64,000 nucleotides of DNA from Neorhizobium huautlense (GTDB taxonomy: Bacteria > Pseudomonadota > Alphaproteobacteria > Rhizobiales > Rhizobiaceae): assembly GCF_030811685.1 (NCBI RefSeq), contig NZ_JAUSRF010000001.1:372001-436000 (forward strand). Direction: 5' to 3'. The notes beneath the pieces are model-generated. The model was not told the DNA's origin and did not search any database. It saw only the letters and a program-made list of their open reading frames with translations. The stretch's first letter is position 1, and the number at the start of each line of letters is the position of its first letter. A program made the position numbers and the translations under genes. Below, one piece after another: positions 45,856 through 54,480 of the stretch.

Positions 45856-46566
45856 CTAGGTGTCGGCCGCCTCCGTTTGAGAGGCCGATGGCAGGGCAAG
45901 CACCATCCCGGCCGCACGATGAGCGGCAAAGGCAATGGCGAAAAGCCCGAGAGAAAAATTGAGCGTGGCCGGCATGAACACCGACACCGGGTAAAAGGCG
46001 ACATGGGCCACCCACAGCGCCGCATTGAACAGAAGTGCGGCCAGCAGCGGCAATGGCCGGATGATCGAGGCGATTGCTGCAAGCTTGATCAGCACTTTGC
46101 CCGGTATGTCGCGCATCACCATCAGCACCAGAAGATGGCAGGCCATGACGGTGAGAAAGACCGTGACAACAAGCGCAATCGCCAGCGGTGCCGCCATCAG
46201 CAGATTTTCGCGCGCTGTCGATGCGTAGGTGGCAACGGCATAACCGCCGAGACCGATGGCGGCGGCAAACAGCAGGCCCCACCCCGTCGCGCGCCAGAAA
46301 TAACGACGCAGCGCCTCGAGGAAATCGCGCAGCAGATAGGTGTTGCGATCCTCGACAAAGGCAACGCAGACGAAGGCCATGGCTGCAAGGGCTGCGGGCA
46401 GGGGGATGATGAGCAGGGCGGCCAGAATGAACAATATGTTCAGTTTGACCATCTCCCACCATTCACGCGCAAAGATCTGGCCGAAAAGGGCAAGGCCTGT
46501 CTTTTTCGGCGCATTCTTGGGAATGCCCGGCCCTTCCTTCGTCCAAAAATCACGCAGCCACTGCAT
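45856..46566 (-). CDS. YesL-like (DUF624) membrane protein
   Basis: A 236-residue polytopic protein with about five hydrophobic segments. It begins MQWLRDFWTKEGPGIPKNAP and carries the DUF624 pattern of an N-terminal hydrophilic start and FAREWWEMVKLNILFILAAL. In Bacillus the homologue YesL sits in the rhamnogalacturonan utilisation cluster. A function in transporter assembly is suspected but unproven. It lies between the ATPase and binding-protein genes of the same operon. Confidence 0.82.
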   Translation of the reverse strand: MQWLRDFWTKEGPGIPKNAPKKTGLALFGQIFAREWWEMVKLNILFILAALLIIPLPAALAAMAFVCVAFVEDRNTYLLRDFLEALRRYFWRATGWGLLFAAAIGLGGYAVATYASTARENLLMAAPLAIALVVTVFLTVMACHLLVLMVMRDIPGKVLIKLAAIASIIRPLPLLAALLFNAALWVAHVAFYPVSVFMPATLNFSLGLFAIAFAAHRAAGMVLALPSASQTEAADT

Positions 46567-46587
46567 GGCCTACCCCTTGTGACGATC

Positions 46588-47697
46588 TCAATACAGGATC
46601 GACCGTTCCGTTTCCTTGTCGAACAGCTGCATGTTGGTCGTATCGACGACCAGTTTTGCCACCTCTCCAATGCCCGCCTTGAAACGTGGCGAGACACGAA
46701 CAGTCATAGCCTTTTCCCCGGCGGTGATATTGAGATGGATCTCGGACCCCATCGGTTCGGCCAGATCGACGATCGCCTCGAAGGGGGCAAGGTTGTCTGG
46801 GTTGATATCGCCCGGCGCGAGTTCATGAAAGTTTTCCGGGCGCAGGCCGATGACGACTTCGCGGCCCTCGTAAGGTGCGATCCGCGCCTTGTCGAAATTG
46901 GCCGGGATCGGCAGCACGCGACCGTCGAAAATCGCCACATACCCTTCGCCACGCTTTTCGATCTTCGAAGGCAGCATGTTCATCTGCGGCGCGCCTATAA
47001 AACCGGCCACGAACATGTTGATCGGGCGGTCATAGAGATTTTGCGGCGTGTCGACCTGCTGGATATGACCATCGGCCATCACCACGATGCGGTCGGCCAT
47101 GGTCATGGCCTCGATCTGGTCGTGCGTCACGTAGATGAAGGTCGAGTTCAGCCGCTTGTGCAGCTTGGTGATTTCGGCGCGCATCGTGCCGCGCAGTTTG
47201 GCATCGAGGTTGGAGAGCGGCTCGTCGAGCAGAAACACTTCCGGATTACGCACCATGGCGCGACCCAAGGCCACGCGCTGCCGCTGACCGCCGGAAAGCG
47301 CCTTGGGCTTGCGGTTCAAAAGATGCGTGATGTCGAGGATCTTTGCCGCTTCCTGCACCTTCTGATCGATGACCTCGCGCGAAGCCTTTCGCAGCTGCAG
47401 GCCAAAAGCCATGTTCTTGTAGACGGTCATATGCGGGTAAAGCGCATAGTTCTGGAACACCATGGCGATGTCGCGGTCTTTCGACGGCACGTCGTTGACG
47501 ATATCGCCACCGATGATCAACTCGCCTCCCGAAATTTCCTCGAGACCGGCAATCATGCGCAGGGTCGTCGATTTTCCGCAGCCGGACGGGCCGACCAGAA
47601 TGATGAATTCCTTGTCGGCGATCTCCAGATCGATGTCATGCACAACAGTGAGTGCACCATAGGTCTTGTTCAGTTTTTTCAGTGAAATGCTGGCCAT
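46588..47697 (-). CDS. ABC transporter ATPase, UgpC/MsmK family
   Basis: 369 residues. Walker A GPSGCGKSTTLRMIAGLEEI, signature LSGGQRQRVALGRAMVRNPE, Walker B VFLLDEPLSNLDAK and a switch histidine (FIYVTHDQIEAMTMADRI) are intact. The C-terminal TOBE-type domain (VVIGLRPENFHELAPGD) is typical of sugar ABC ATPases. It energises the two permeases nearby, in the same operon after the GH88 gene. Confidence 0.94.
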   Translation of the reverse strand: MASISLKKLNKTYGALTVVHDIDLEIADKEFIILVGPSGCGKSTTLRMIAGLEEISGGELIIGGDIVNDVPSKDRDIAMVFQNYALYPHMTVYKNMAFGLQLRKASREVIDQKVQEAAKILDITHLLNRKPKALSGGQRQRVALGRAMVRNPEVFLLDEPLSNLDAKLRGTMRAEITKLHKRLNSTFIYVTHDQIEAMTMADRIVVMADGHIQQVDTPQNLYDRPINMFVAGFIGAPQMNMLPSKIEKRGEGYVAIFDGRVLPIPANFDKARIAPYEGREVVIGLRPENFHELAPGDINPDNLAPFEAIVDLAEPMGSEIHLNITAGEKAMTVRVSPRFKAGIGEVAKLVVDTTNMQLFDKETERSILY

Positions 47698-47709
47698 CGG
47701 TTCAATCTC

Positions 47710-48882
47710 TCACCAGTAGGAAGACCATGCGCGCGAAAGGCGCGTCAGGGCTTCCATGTAATAATAGTCACCCCAGGACACGCACTCATCGACGCCTTCG
47801 CCGCGGCAGGTGTTGTAGGGGGATTTTTTGGAATAGGTGCCGTGCAGCACGAGCCCGTTCGAGATGGCTGGATCTTTGACGGCATAATGATCGGCAAGGC
47901 TTTTCATCATCCGGCGGGCAAGATCGCGGTAAAGATCAGCTGCCTCTCCGCCAACGAGATCGGCCATTTCCAACAGCCCGCAGGCAACTATCGAGGCCGC
48001 CGACGTATCGCGCGGTTCGGCATCGCCATCGGTAAACACCATGTCCCAATAGGGCACCATGTCGGCCGGCAGTTTTTCGAGATAGAAAGCGAGCAGCCGG
48101 TCAAAGGTGTCGCGGTATTCGTCGATCCGTTCGTACCGATAGGAAAATGCCATGCCGGCCACGCCCCAGGCCTGACCGCGCGCCCAAAAGCTGTCGTCGG
48201 CGTATCCCTGCTTGGTCACGCCACGCACCGGCGCACCGGTCACCGGGTCCATATAGAAGGTGTGATAGGTGGAATCGTCCGGCCGCACCGAATTGGCAAG
48301 CGTCGTGCGGGCATGGATCAGCGCGATATCGCGGTATTTCTGGTCGCCCGTCTGTTCCGTTGCCCAATAGAGCAGCGGCAGGTTCAGCAGGCAGTCGATG
48401 ATGTAGCGATATTCATCCGGGTTTCCCTTGCGGCCCCAGGCCTGAATGAACTGGCCGATCGGCTGAAAGCGTTCCAGCAGCTGATCGGCGGCGAGAAGCG
48501 CTGCCCGGCGACCATTCTCGTCGCCCACCAGTTTCCAGGCTGCGATGCAGGAGGGCGAATAGAGGAAACCCATGTCGTGATGGTCGGTTTCGATGCGGTT
48601 TTCGATCCGGTGCAAAAAACTCTGCACCTGTATCTGCGCCGCATATTGAAAGACCTTGTCGCCGCTATGCTCGTAAGCCAGCCAGATTTCGCCCGGCCAG
48701 AAACCGGCGGTCCACTGGTCGTTGGCAACAGCGGGGTAGAAATTATTCACGCTCGAATGGTTCTGGGCGCTGTAGGTGAATTCCGGAAGATTGCGACGGA
48801 TCTGCGCCACGGCGAGATCGAGTGCGGCTTTCACCTCTTCATCGGCGATCGGCTGCGGAGCGATGGGGGAAATGGCGTTCAT
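47710..48882 (-). CDS. Unsaturated glucuronyl hydrolase, GH88
   Basis: 390 residues, no signal peptide, so cytoplasmic. The two catalytic aspartates of GH88 are visible 60 residues apart: D103 in TDHHDMGFLYSPSCIAAW and D163 in RYIIDCLLNLPLLYW. The N-terminal DQWTAGFWPGEIWLAYEHSG block is also characteristic. GH88 cleaves the unsaturated uronic acid left by polysaccharide lyases from the non-reducing end of imported oligosaccharides. It points to a lyase-derived acidic substrate, matching the heparinase-type gene across the divergent promoter. Confidence 0.92.
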   Translation of the reverse strand: MNAISPIAPQPIADEEVKAALDLAVAQIRRNLPEFTYSAQNHSSVNNFYPAVANDQWTAGFWPGEIWLAYEHSGDKVFQYAAQIQVQSFLHRIENRIETDHHDMGFLYSPSCIAAWKLVGDENGRRAALLAADQLLERFQPIGQFIQAWGRKGNPDEYRYIIDCLLNLPLLYWATEQTGDQKYRDIALIHARTTLANSVRPDDSTYHTFYMDPVTGAPVRGVTKQGYADDSFWARGQAWGVAGMAFSYRYERIDEYRDTFDRLLAFYLEKLPADMVPYWDMVFTDGDAEPRDTSAASIVACGLLEMADLVGGEAADLYRDLARRMMKSLADHYAVKDPAISNGLVLHGTYSKKSPYNTCRGEGVDECVSWGDYYYMEALTRLSRAWSSYW

Positions 48883-48886
48883 GAAC

Positions 48887-49723
48887 TTAACCCTTGATGC
48901 CGGAGGACGCGACGCCTTCGACGAAGAAGCGTTGCAGCGACAGGAAAACGATCAGCACCGGGATCAGCGCCACCACGGAGGCCGCCATGATCAGCCCGTA
49001 TTCGGCCGAGTACTGGCTAATGAACATGCGCAGGCCGATCTGGATCGTCTTCAACTCGGTCTTGGTCAGGTAGATCATCGGCCCGAGAAAATCGTTCCAG
49101 GTGGTCACGAAGGTGAAGATCGTCAGCGTCGACAGTGCCGGCTTCGACAGCGGCAGCATGATCTTGGCCCAGATCTGGTATTCGTTCATGCCGTCGATGC
49201 GGGCCGCTTCGCACAGCTCGGTCGGGATGGACATGTAGAACTGCCGCATCAGGAAGACGCCGAAAGCGGTGAAGGCCTGAAGGCAGATCAGCGCTAAGTG
49301 CGTGTTGTTGAGGCCGAATTCGCGCATCAGCAGGAACTGCGGCACCATATAAACCTGCCAGGGCATGGCGATGGTGGCGATGTAACCGAGAAAAAGCGCG
49401 TTCTTGTAAGGGAAATGCAGTTTCGCAAACGCATAGGCCGCAAAGCTGGAAGTGAACAGCTGCAACAGCGTGACGATGATCGTCAGCTTGGATGTGTTGT
49501 AGATGAACAGCGCCAGCGGGATCTTTGTCCAGATATCGACGTAGTTCTGCCACTGCGGGTTGGAAGGGATCCATTCGATCGGGAAAACGAAAACTTCGCT
49601 GCTGAGTTTCAGCGAAGCCGACAGCATCCAGGCGAAGGGCAGCAGCATCACGATGGTGATGAGGATGACCGTCGCATAGATGGCGGCGAGCTTTCCGGTG
49701 AGTTTCTGGCCGGCAATGCGCAT
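48887..49723 (-). CDS. Sugar ABC transporter permease (MalG-like)
   Basis: 278 residues with six membrane segments. The EAA-type cytoplasmic loop EAARIDGMNEYQIWAKIMLP contacts the ATPase. The N-terminus has LAAIYATVILITIVMLLPFA. It forms the transmembrane channel together with the permease at 49727-50668. The start is 3 bases after the preceding stop, indicating translational coupling. Confidence 0.93.
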   Translation of the reverse strand: MRIAGQKLTGKLAAIYATVILITIVMLLPFAWMLSASLKLSSEVFVFPIEWIPSNPQWQNYVDIWTKIPLALFIYNTSKLTIIVTLLQLFTSSFAAYAFAKLHFPYKNALFLGYIATIAMPWQVYMVPQFLLMREFGLNNTHLALICLQAFTAFGVFLMRQFYMSIPTELCEAARIDGMNEYQIWAKIMLPLSKPALSTLTIFTFVTTWNDFLGPMIYLTKTELKTIQIGLRMFISQYSAEYGLIMAASVVALIPVLIVFLSLQRFFVEGVASSGIKG

Positions 49724-49726
49724 GGC

Positions 49727-50668
49727 TCAGTCCTCCTTCTGGCGGCGGAACTGGACGACGGTGACGGCCAGCACGAGGAAGAACAGGACGAGCGCGATCA
49801 TGCTGGAATAACCGAGATCCCAGGAAATGAAGGCCTCGTTATAGATGTGATAAACGAGCACGAGGGTCGAGGTGCCGGGACCACCCTGCGTAATCATGTA
49901 GATCTGGTCGAATACCTTGAAGGACTGGATGGTCAGCATCACGGTGACGAAAAACGTCGTCGGTCCAAGCTGCGGCACGGTGACATAAAGAAATTTCTGC
50001 CAGGCATTGGCGCCATCCAGATCGGCGGCCTCATAGAGCTCGGAATTGATGCCCTGCAGGCCGGCCAGATAGATGACCATGAAATAACCCATGCTCTTCC
50101 ACACACCGAACAGGATGACGGTAACCATCGCCCAATGACGATCGGCGGCCCAGCCCGGCATGTTTTTCGGGTCGAGGCCGAGCGTGTAGAGGATCATGTT
50201 CACCGGACCCATTTCCGGGTTGAAGATCATGTTCCAGACGACGGCGACAGCCACCAGCGAGGCGACATACGGAAAAAACATCGCGGTGCGGAAAAAATCG
50301 CGACCGAGAATTTTCTGGTTGAGCAGAATGGCAAGGCCGAGCGCGCAGGCAAGCGTCGCCGGCACAGAGACCACCGTATAGATGATGGTGTTCCAGAACG
50401 CATCCTTGAACGCCTTGTCCTCGAACAGGCGCCAGAAATTGTCGAGACCGGCAAAGGTCATCGCATTGCTGCCGTCCCAGTGCATGAAAGCCAGCACGAA
50501 AGCGAACAGGATCGGCCCCAGCGTGAAAACCGCAAAACCTAAAAAATTGGGAGCAATGAAGGAATAGGCGATGAGCGCATCCTGCACCTTGCGGCGACGT
50601 CTGGACACGACCTTGCGGCGCTTCGCCGGAACCGGCGTATCGCCCGCGGCAGTAATGGAATTGGCCAT
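49727..50668 (-). CDS. Sugar ABC transporter permease (MalF-like)
   Basis: 313 residues with a long basic N-terminus (KRRKVVSRRRRKVQDALIAY), then six membrane segments. The EAA-type loop EAADLDGANAWQKFLYVTVP is present. It is the first gene of the leftward transport operon. CGGAGGAGTTTT precedes the ATG at 50668. It pairs with the next permease. Confidence 0.93.
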   Translation of the reverse strand: MANSITAAGDTPVPAKRRKVVSRRRRKVQDALIAYSFIAPNFLGFAVFTLGPILFAFVLAFMHWDGSNAMTFAGLDNFWRLFEDKAFKDAFWNTIIYTVVSVPATLACALGLAILLNQKILGRDFFRTAMFFPYVASLVAVAVVWNMIFNPEMGPVNMILYTLGLDPKNMPGWAADRHWAMVTVILFGVWKSMGYFMVIYLAGLQGINSELYEAADLDGANAWQKFLYVTVPQLGPTTFFVTVMLTIQSFKVFDQIYMITQGGPGTSTLVLVYHIYNEAFISWDLGYSSMIALVLFFLVLAVTVVQFRRQKED

Positions 50669-50800
50669 AAAACTCCTCCGAAGAAATCGCCACGGACAGG
50701 TGCGCTAAAACACGTATCCGCCGATGCATGGCAGCCAGTTTGATCTGTCTTCCATGCCTCCTCCCACATTCGACATAGCATATCCACGACATTGGTCAAA

Positions 50801-50811
50801 CAACTTATCAT
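50801..50811 (-). promoter_or_regulatory. Possible GntR operator in the divergent promoter
   Basis: ATGATAAGTTG on the minus strand, in the 236-bp gap between the permease operon and the lyase gene. It matches ATGATAACTTG at 54328-54338, just upstream of or inside the start of the gntR gene, at 10 of 11 positions. The right part also holds CATATGATAG at 50847-50856. A common regulator is inferred. Confidence 0.4.
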
Positions 50812-50904
50812 CTTGTCATATGAATTAGCTGGAACTGCAAAAATACATATGATAGGGCGGATCAAATCGCGGTGATCGCGATGCATTTTGAACGGGAGGA
50901 AAAC

Positions 50905-52689
50905 ATGTTTGGCGAGGTCGCAGCGCGGCTGCCGGCGGGTTTGGCGGACTTTCTTCCCGGTGCCGTCATTGATGATCGCGAGGCCTGGAACAGCGTGCCT
51001 GAAAACCTCAGGGCGCTGGTTCTGGCTGATGCTGAAGCGGCGCTATGTCGCAACTGGTCGGTGATCACGGCCGGCGATTACCGCCAGTTTTCAGAAAACG
51101 GCAATCGCGCCGAGTTCGAAACGCTGTATTTTTCCCGTCGCCGCATGCTGAATGATCTGGTGTTGGGCGAATTGCTGCAGGATGAGGGCCGATTTCTGCC
51201 CGCGATCGTCGATGGTCTCTGGCTGATCTGCGAGGAAAGCGGCTGGCAGCTTCCGGCCCACAATTCCTATGAGCGTGGCGGCATCCGTCATCCGTTGCCG
51301 GATGTCGATCGCCCGGTCATCGACCTGTTTGCCGCCGAAACCGCAGCACTTCTCTCCACCATCGTCGCGCTGATGGGTGATCGGTTGAATGTGATCAGTC
51401 CGGTTATCGTCGGCCGTATCCATCGCGAAGTGCGCAGGAGAATTCTCGAACCCTATCTCACCACCCATTTCTGGTGGATGGGCAATGGCCAAGAGCGCAT
51501 GAACAACTGGACGGCCTGGATCACCCAGAATGTCCTGCTCTCGACTTTCAGCCTCAAGACCGATCAGGGCTTGCGCGCCCATGTGGCCGAAAAGGCGCTC
51601 GGCAGCCTCGATGCCTTCATCAAGGATTATGCCGAGGACGGCGCCTGCGAGGAAGGTGTTGTGTATTACCGCCATGCGGCGCTGTGTATGTTCGGGGCGA
51701 TGCGCATCTTCGATACGGTGGCGCCCGGCGTGATGACCCCGCTCTGGTCGGCACCAAAAATCCGCAACATGGCGGAATATATCGTCAACATGCATGTGGA
51801 CGGGCATTTCTATTTCAATTTCGCCGATTCCGCTGCCGTTATCGATCACTGCAGCGCCCGCGAATACCTGTTCGGCAAGGCGGTCGGTTCGCAGAAACTC
51901 AGCGATTTTGCCGCCCGCGATCGCGCCACGGCGGACAAGCCGCACCTGCCGGAGGAATGGAACCTCTGGTACCGCGTGCTGGAATGTTTGACACCCGTCG
52001 CCCCGGCGGAACGCGACTTGCTGCCGGCAGACGCCTCCTATCCCGGCATCGGCCTGTTCATCGCGCGCGACGAGGATTTCGCGCTGGCCGTGAAGGGCGG
52101 CAACAATGGCGAAAGCCACAATCACAACGATGTCGGCAGTATCACGCTCTATAAAAACGGCCAGCCGCTGCTGATCGATGTCGGCGTCGAGACCTATACG
52201 GCCAAGACGTTTTCGAAGGATCGTTACCAGATCTGGACCATGCAATCGGGTTTTCACAACCTGCCGACTTTTGGCGGTGTGATGCAGCGCGACGGAGCCG
52301 ATTTCGCCGCGCGAAATGTGCAGGCGAAATTTTTGCTGGAATGGGCGGATATTTCGCTCGATCTCGCGCCGGCCTATCCGTCTGAGGCAGGGCTGCGCAG
52401 CTATCGCCGCACCGCCACGCTCAACCGCGGCCACAGTGTGGAGATCACCGACATCCATGACGGCGATCTGCCGGCCACCCTGTCACTGATGCTGCAGGAA
52501 AAGCCGGTGGTGGAAGGTGGCACCGTCCATGTCGGCGATCTTGCCGTCATCGAGGTCGAAGGCGGTCGCGACATTCAGGTGGAAACGATCGAGATCAACG
52601 ACCCGAGGCTGAATATCTCATGGCCTTCAACACTTTACCGCCTGCGGATTTCGTTCGCGGCGCAGCTACTGACATTGCGGATCGTCTGA
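50905..52689 (+). CDS. Heparinase II/III-family polysaccharide lyase-like protein
   Basis: 594 residues without a signal peptide. The N-terminal part is an alpha/alpha toroid (PEEWNLWYRVLECLTPVAPA region at its end). The C-terminal heparinase II/III beta domain carries GESHNHNDVGSITLYKNGQP and the YQIWTMQSGFHNLPTFGGVM block. Likely it cleaves imported acidic oligosaccharides by beta-elimination. The predicted cytoplasmic location means it acts after uptake. The ATG at 50905 with GGGAGGAAAAC is clearly the start. It is followed by the gene at 52700, 10 bases on. Confidence 0.85.
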   Translation: MFGEVAARLPAGLADFLPGAVIDDREAWNSVPENLRALVLADAEAALCRNWSVITAGDYRQFSENGNRAEFETLYFSRRRMLNDLVLGELLQDEGRFLPAIVDGLWLICEESGWQLPAHNSYERGGIRHPLPDVDRPVIDLFAAETAALLSTIVALMGDRLNVISPVIVGRIHREVRRRILEPYLTTHFWWMGNGQERMNNWTAWITQNVLLSTFSLKTDQGLRAHVAEKALGSLDAFIKDYAEDGACEEGVVYYRHAALCMFGAMRIFDTVAPGVMTPLWSAPKIRNMAEYIVNMHVDGHFYFNFADSAAVIDHCSAREYLFGKAVGSQKLSDFAARDRATADKPHLPEEWNLWYRVLECLTPVAPAERDLLPADASYPGIGLFIARDEDFALAVKGGNNGESHNHNDVGSITLYKNGQPLLIDVGVETYTAKTFSKDRYQIWTMQSGFHNLPTFGGVMQRDGADFAARNVQAKFLLEWADISLDLAPAYPSEAGLRSYRRTATLNRGHSVEITDIHDGDLPATLSLMLQEKPVVEGGTVHVGDLAVIEVEGGRDIQVETIEINDPRLNISWPSTLYRLRISFAAQLLTLRIV

Positions 52690-52699
52690 GGAGGACGAA

Positions 52700-53482
52700 A
52701 TGGATCTGACACTGAAAGTGATTGACGAGACCGGTTTCGTGCGTGCGGAGACGACCGGCACAGATGAGACGTTTCTGATTTTTTCCGATATCTACAAACC
52801 CGGTGACGAGGCGGTCGTTGAGGCCTCCGAGCCCTGCCATGTCGTGTTGTCGCTCGATGACGCCATGGCGCCGACACTGGTCTATCTGGGCGGTGCGGCC
52901 TATGCGCTGGCCGTTCCCTTCGACATCAAGCGCGCGCCCTATTCGCCGCGCTCTTTCACCGGTGAGCGCCATCGCCTGCATGTGCGAAAGGCCCGCCCGG
53001 AAGAGGTCTCCCAGCGCCGCAATCTCGCGCTCAACCCATGGGATGATCACGCCAACAAGACGCTTTATCCGCATGCGCATGCCAATGTCGAAACCCGCGG
53101 TGAATCGCAGTTTTTCGCCCGCAACGCCATCGATGGCGAAAAGGCCAATGACGATCACGGCCACTGGCCTTACACCAGCTGGGGTATCAACAAGGACCCG
53201 CAAGCGGCGCTGACGATCGAGTTCGGCCGCCCGGTCCGGATCGACGAAATCGTGCTCTATCTGCGCGCCGATTTCCCACATGATGCCTGGTGGGAAAAGG
53301 CGAGCGTCACGCTGTCCTCCGGCGAGACGCACACATTTGCGCTTACCAAAACCGGCACGGCGCAGGCTTTTGCTATCCCGGAACAGACGGTGGAATGGGT
53401 GCGGCTGCACAGCCTCATCAAGGCGGAGGATCCGTCACCCTATCCGGCATTGACGCAGATCGAGGTTTTTGGCCGCGATTGA
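52700..53482 (+). CDS. Probable carbohydrate-binding protein with F5/8-type-C-like domain
   Basis: 260 residues. The first 90 form a beta-rich domain of unknown family (MDLTLKVIDETGFVRAETTG and following). The remainder has ARNAIDGEKANDDHGHWPYT, LTIEFGRPVRIDEIVLYLRA and a C-terminal LTQIEVFGRD end, a discoidin-type beta-sandwich layout. No signal peptide is present. GAGGAGGACGAA precedes the ATG. It is cotranscribed with the lyase-like gene. A hairpin follows. Activity is unknown; binding or presenting the oligosaccharide is a guess. Confidence 0.7.
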   Translation: MDLTLKVIDETGFVRAETTGTDETFLIFSDIYKPGDEAVVEASEPCHVVLSLDDAMAPTLVYLGGAAYALAVPFDIKRAPYSPRSFTGERHRLHVRKARPEEVSQRRNLALNPWDDHANKTLYPHAHANVETRGESQFFARNAIDGEKANDDHGHWPYTSWGINKDPQAALTIEFGRPVRIDEIVLYLRADFPHDAWWEKASVTLSSGETHTFALTKTGTAQAFAIPEQTVEWVRLHSLIKAEDPSPYPALTQIEVFGRD

Positions 53483-53492
53483 ATTGAGCCGG

Positions 53493-53517
53493 CGGCAGCG
53501 GCAATAGCCCGCTGCCG
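53493..53517. terminator. Hairpin terminator between convergent genes
   Basis: CGGCAGCGG-CAATAGC-CCGCTGCCG, perfect 9-bp stem between the carbohydrate-binding gene and gntR ends; it lacks a T run. Confidence 0.5.
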
Positions 53518-53520
53518 AAA

Positions 53521-54342
53521 TCAGTTCGAACCGGTGCGCGAATTCCGCAACAGATCCCGATAACGGATCTGGCTGCCGCGCAGGTGGTCGCGCATGGCGT
53601 TGCGGGCGGCTTCCTCGTCGCGGTCGGAAACCGCCATCACGATCGCCTCATGTTCTTGGTGGATCAGCCGGCGGTAGGCGGTCTGTTCAGCCGGTTCCGG
53701 GTCGGGCACCGGACGCGATTGCGGAATGACGGCACCGCCGTGAAATTCGAGATGCTGGCGGAACAGCGGATTGTTGGTGGCGTCGGCAATGGCAAAATGA
53801 AGGGCGAGATCGGCCTCGCGGATCGACAGATTGTTTTCGATACAGCGTAAAACCTGCCGGTGGCATTCGAAGATCGCCTCTTCCTGTGCCGGCGAACGAC
53901 GTGCCGCGGCAAGGCCAGCCGCCTCGATTTCCAGAGGTGCGCGCACTTCCAGCACTTCCAGATCGGAAGACACCCGCGCCTTGTCGATCCGGCGGCTGCT
54001 GGCCAGCAGGGATGCGGGGGCAAGCACAAAAATGCCGGCACCCTGGCGCACTTCCACCAGTCCATCGGATTTCATCGCCGCCACCGCCTCACGGATCACC
54101 GTGCGGCTCACCTTGTGGGCTTCCGTCAGCTCCGCTTCGCTTGGCAGCTTGTCGCCGGGCGCATATTGGCCGCTGGAAATCGCCTGTCGCAGGCTTTCAC
54201 CCACCTGAAACACCAGAGACCCGGAATTTTTGCTGGGATTCTTGGTTTGAACGGCCACACCACATTCCTCGTCGAGGATCGGCGCGTCAGAAATTTCCGC
54301 ATCGATCCGTTTCATATCTTCACTTGTATGATAACTTGGCAT
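53521..54342 (-). CDS. FadR/GntR-family regulator (FCD domain)
   Basis: About 270 residues. The N-terminal winged helix contains SLRQAISSGQYAPGDKLPSE, AELTEAHKVSRTVIREAVAA and MKSDGLVEVRQGAGIFV. The helical FCD ligand domain follows (DLALHFAIADATNNPLFRQH with metal-ligand-type Asp and His). It belongs with the uronate- and oligosaccharide-responsive FadR group by location. It probably represses the transport/lyase operons until an unsaturated sugar acid binds. Starts at 54342 or 54315 are possible; a shared 11-bp element at 54328 argues for the later one. Confidence 0.85.
   Translation of the reverse strand: MPSYHTSEDMKRIDAEISDAPILDEECGVAVQTKNPSKNSGSLVFQVGESLRQAISSGQYAPGDKLPSEAELTEAHKVSRTVIREAVAAMKSDGLVEVRQGAGIFVLAPASLLASSRRIDKARVSSDLEVLEVRAPLEIEAAGLAAARRSPAQEEAIFECHRQVLRCIENNLSIREADLALHFAIADATNNPLFRQHLEFHGGAVIPQSRPVPDPEPAEQTAYRRLIHQEHEAIVMAVSDRDEEAARNAMRDHLRGSQIRYRDLLRNSRTGSN
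54328..54338 (+). promoter_or_regulatory. Possible GntR operator near gntR start
   Basis: ATGATAACTTG, 10 of 11 bases identical to the element at 50801-50811. It lies between the two candidate gntR start codons. Confidence 0.4.
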
Positions 54343-54480
54343 CGACTTCAATATTCGCATAGATTGATGTTTGCCAATTTCGGCGGATAAGCTTTGGAAA
54401 CGTTGTTTCGCCCTCTGATTTCGGCGTTGGCGATAGGCCGTCCCCCGAATTCATATGACGACATGGGAGTGGAGGAAGAG

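Noticed and set aside
45664..47685. 673-residue plus-strand frame opposite the ATPase, YesL-like and binding-protein genes
   Set aside because: It covers three real minus-strand genes and their ribosome binding sites; no family signature.
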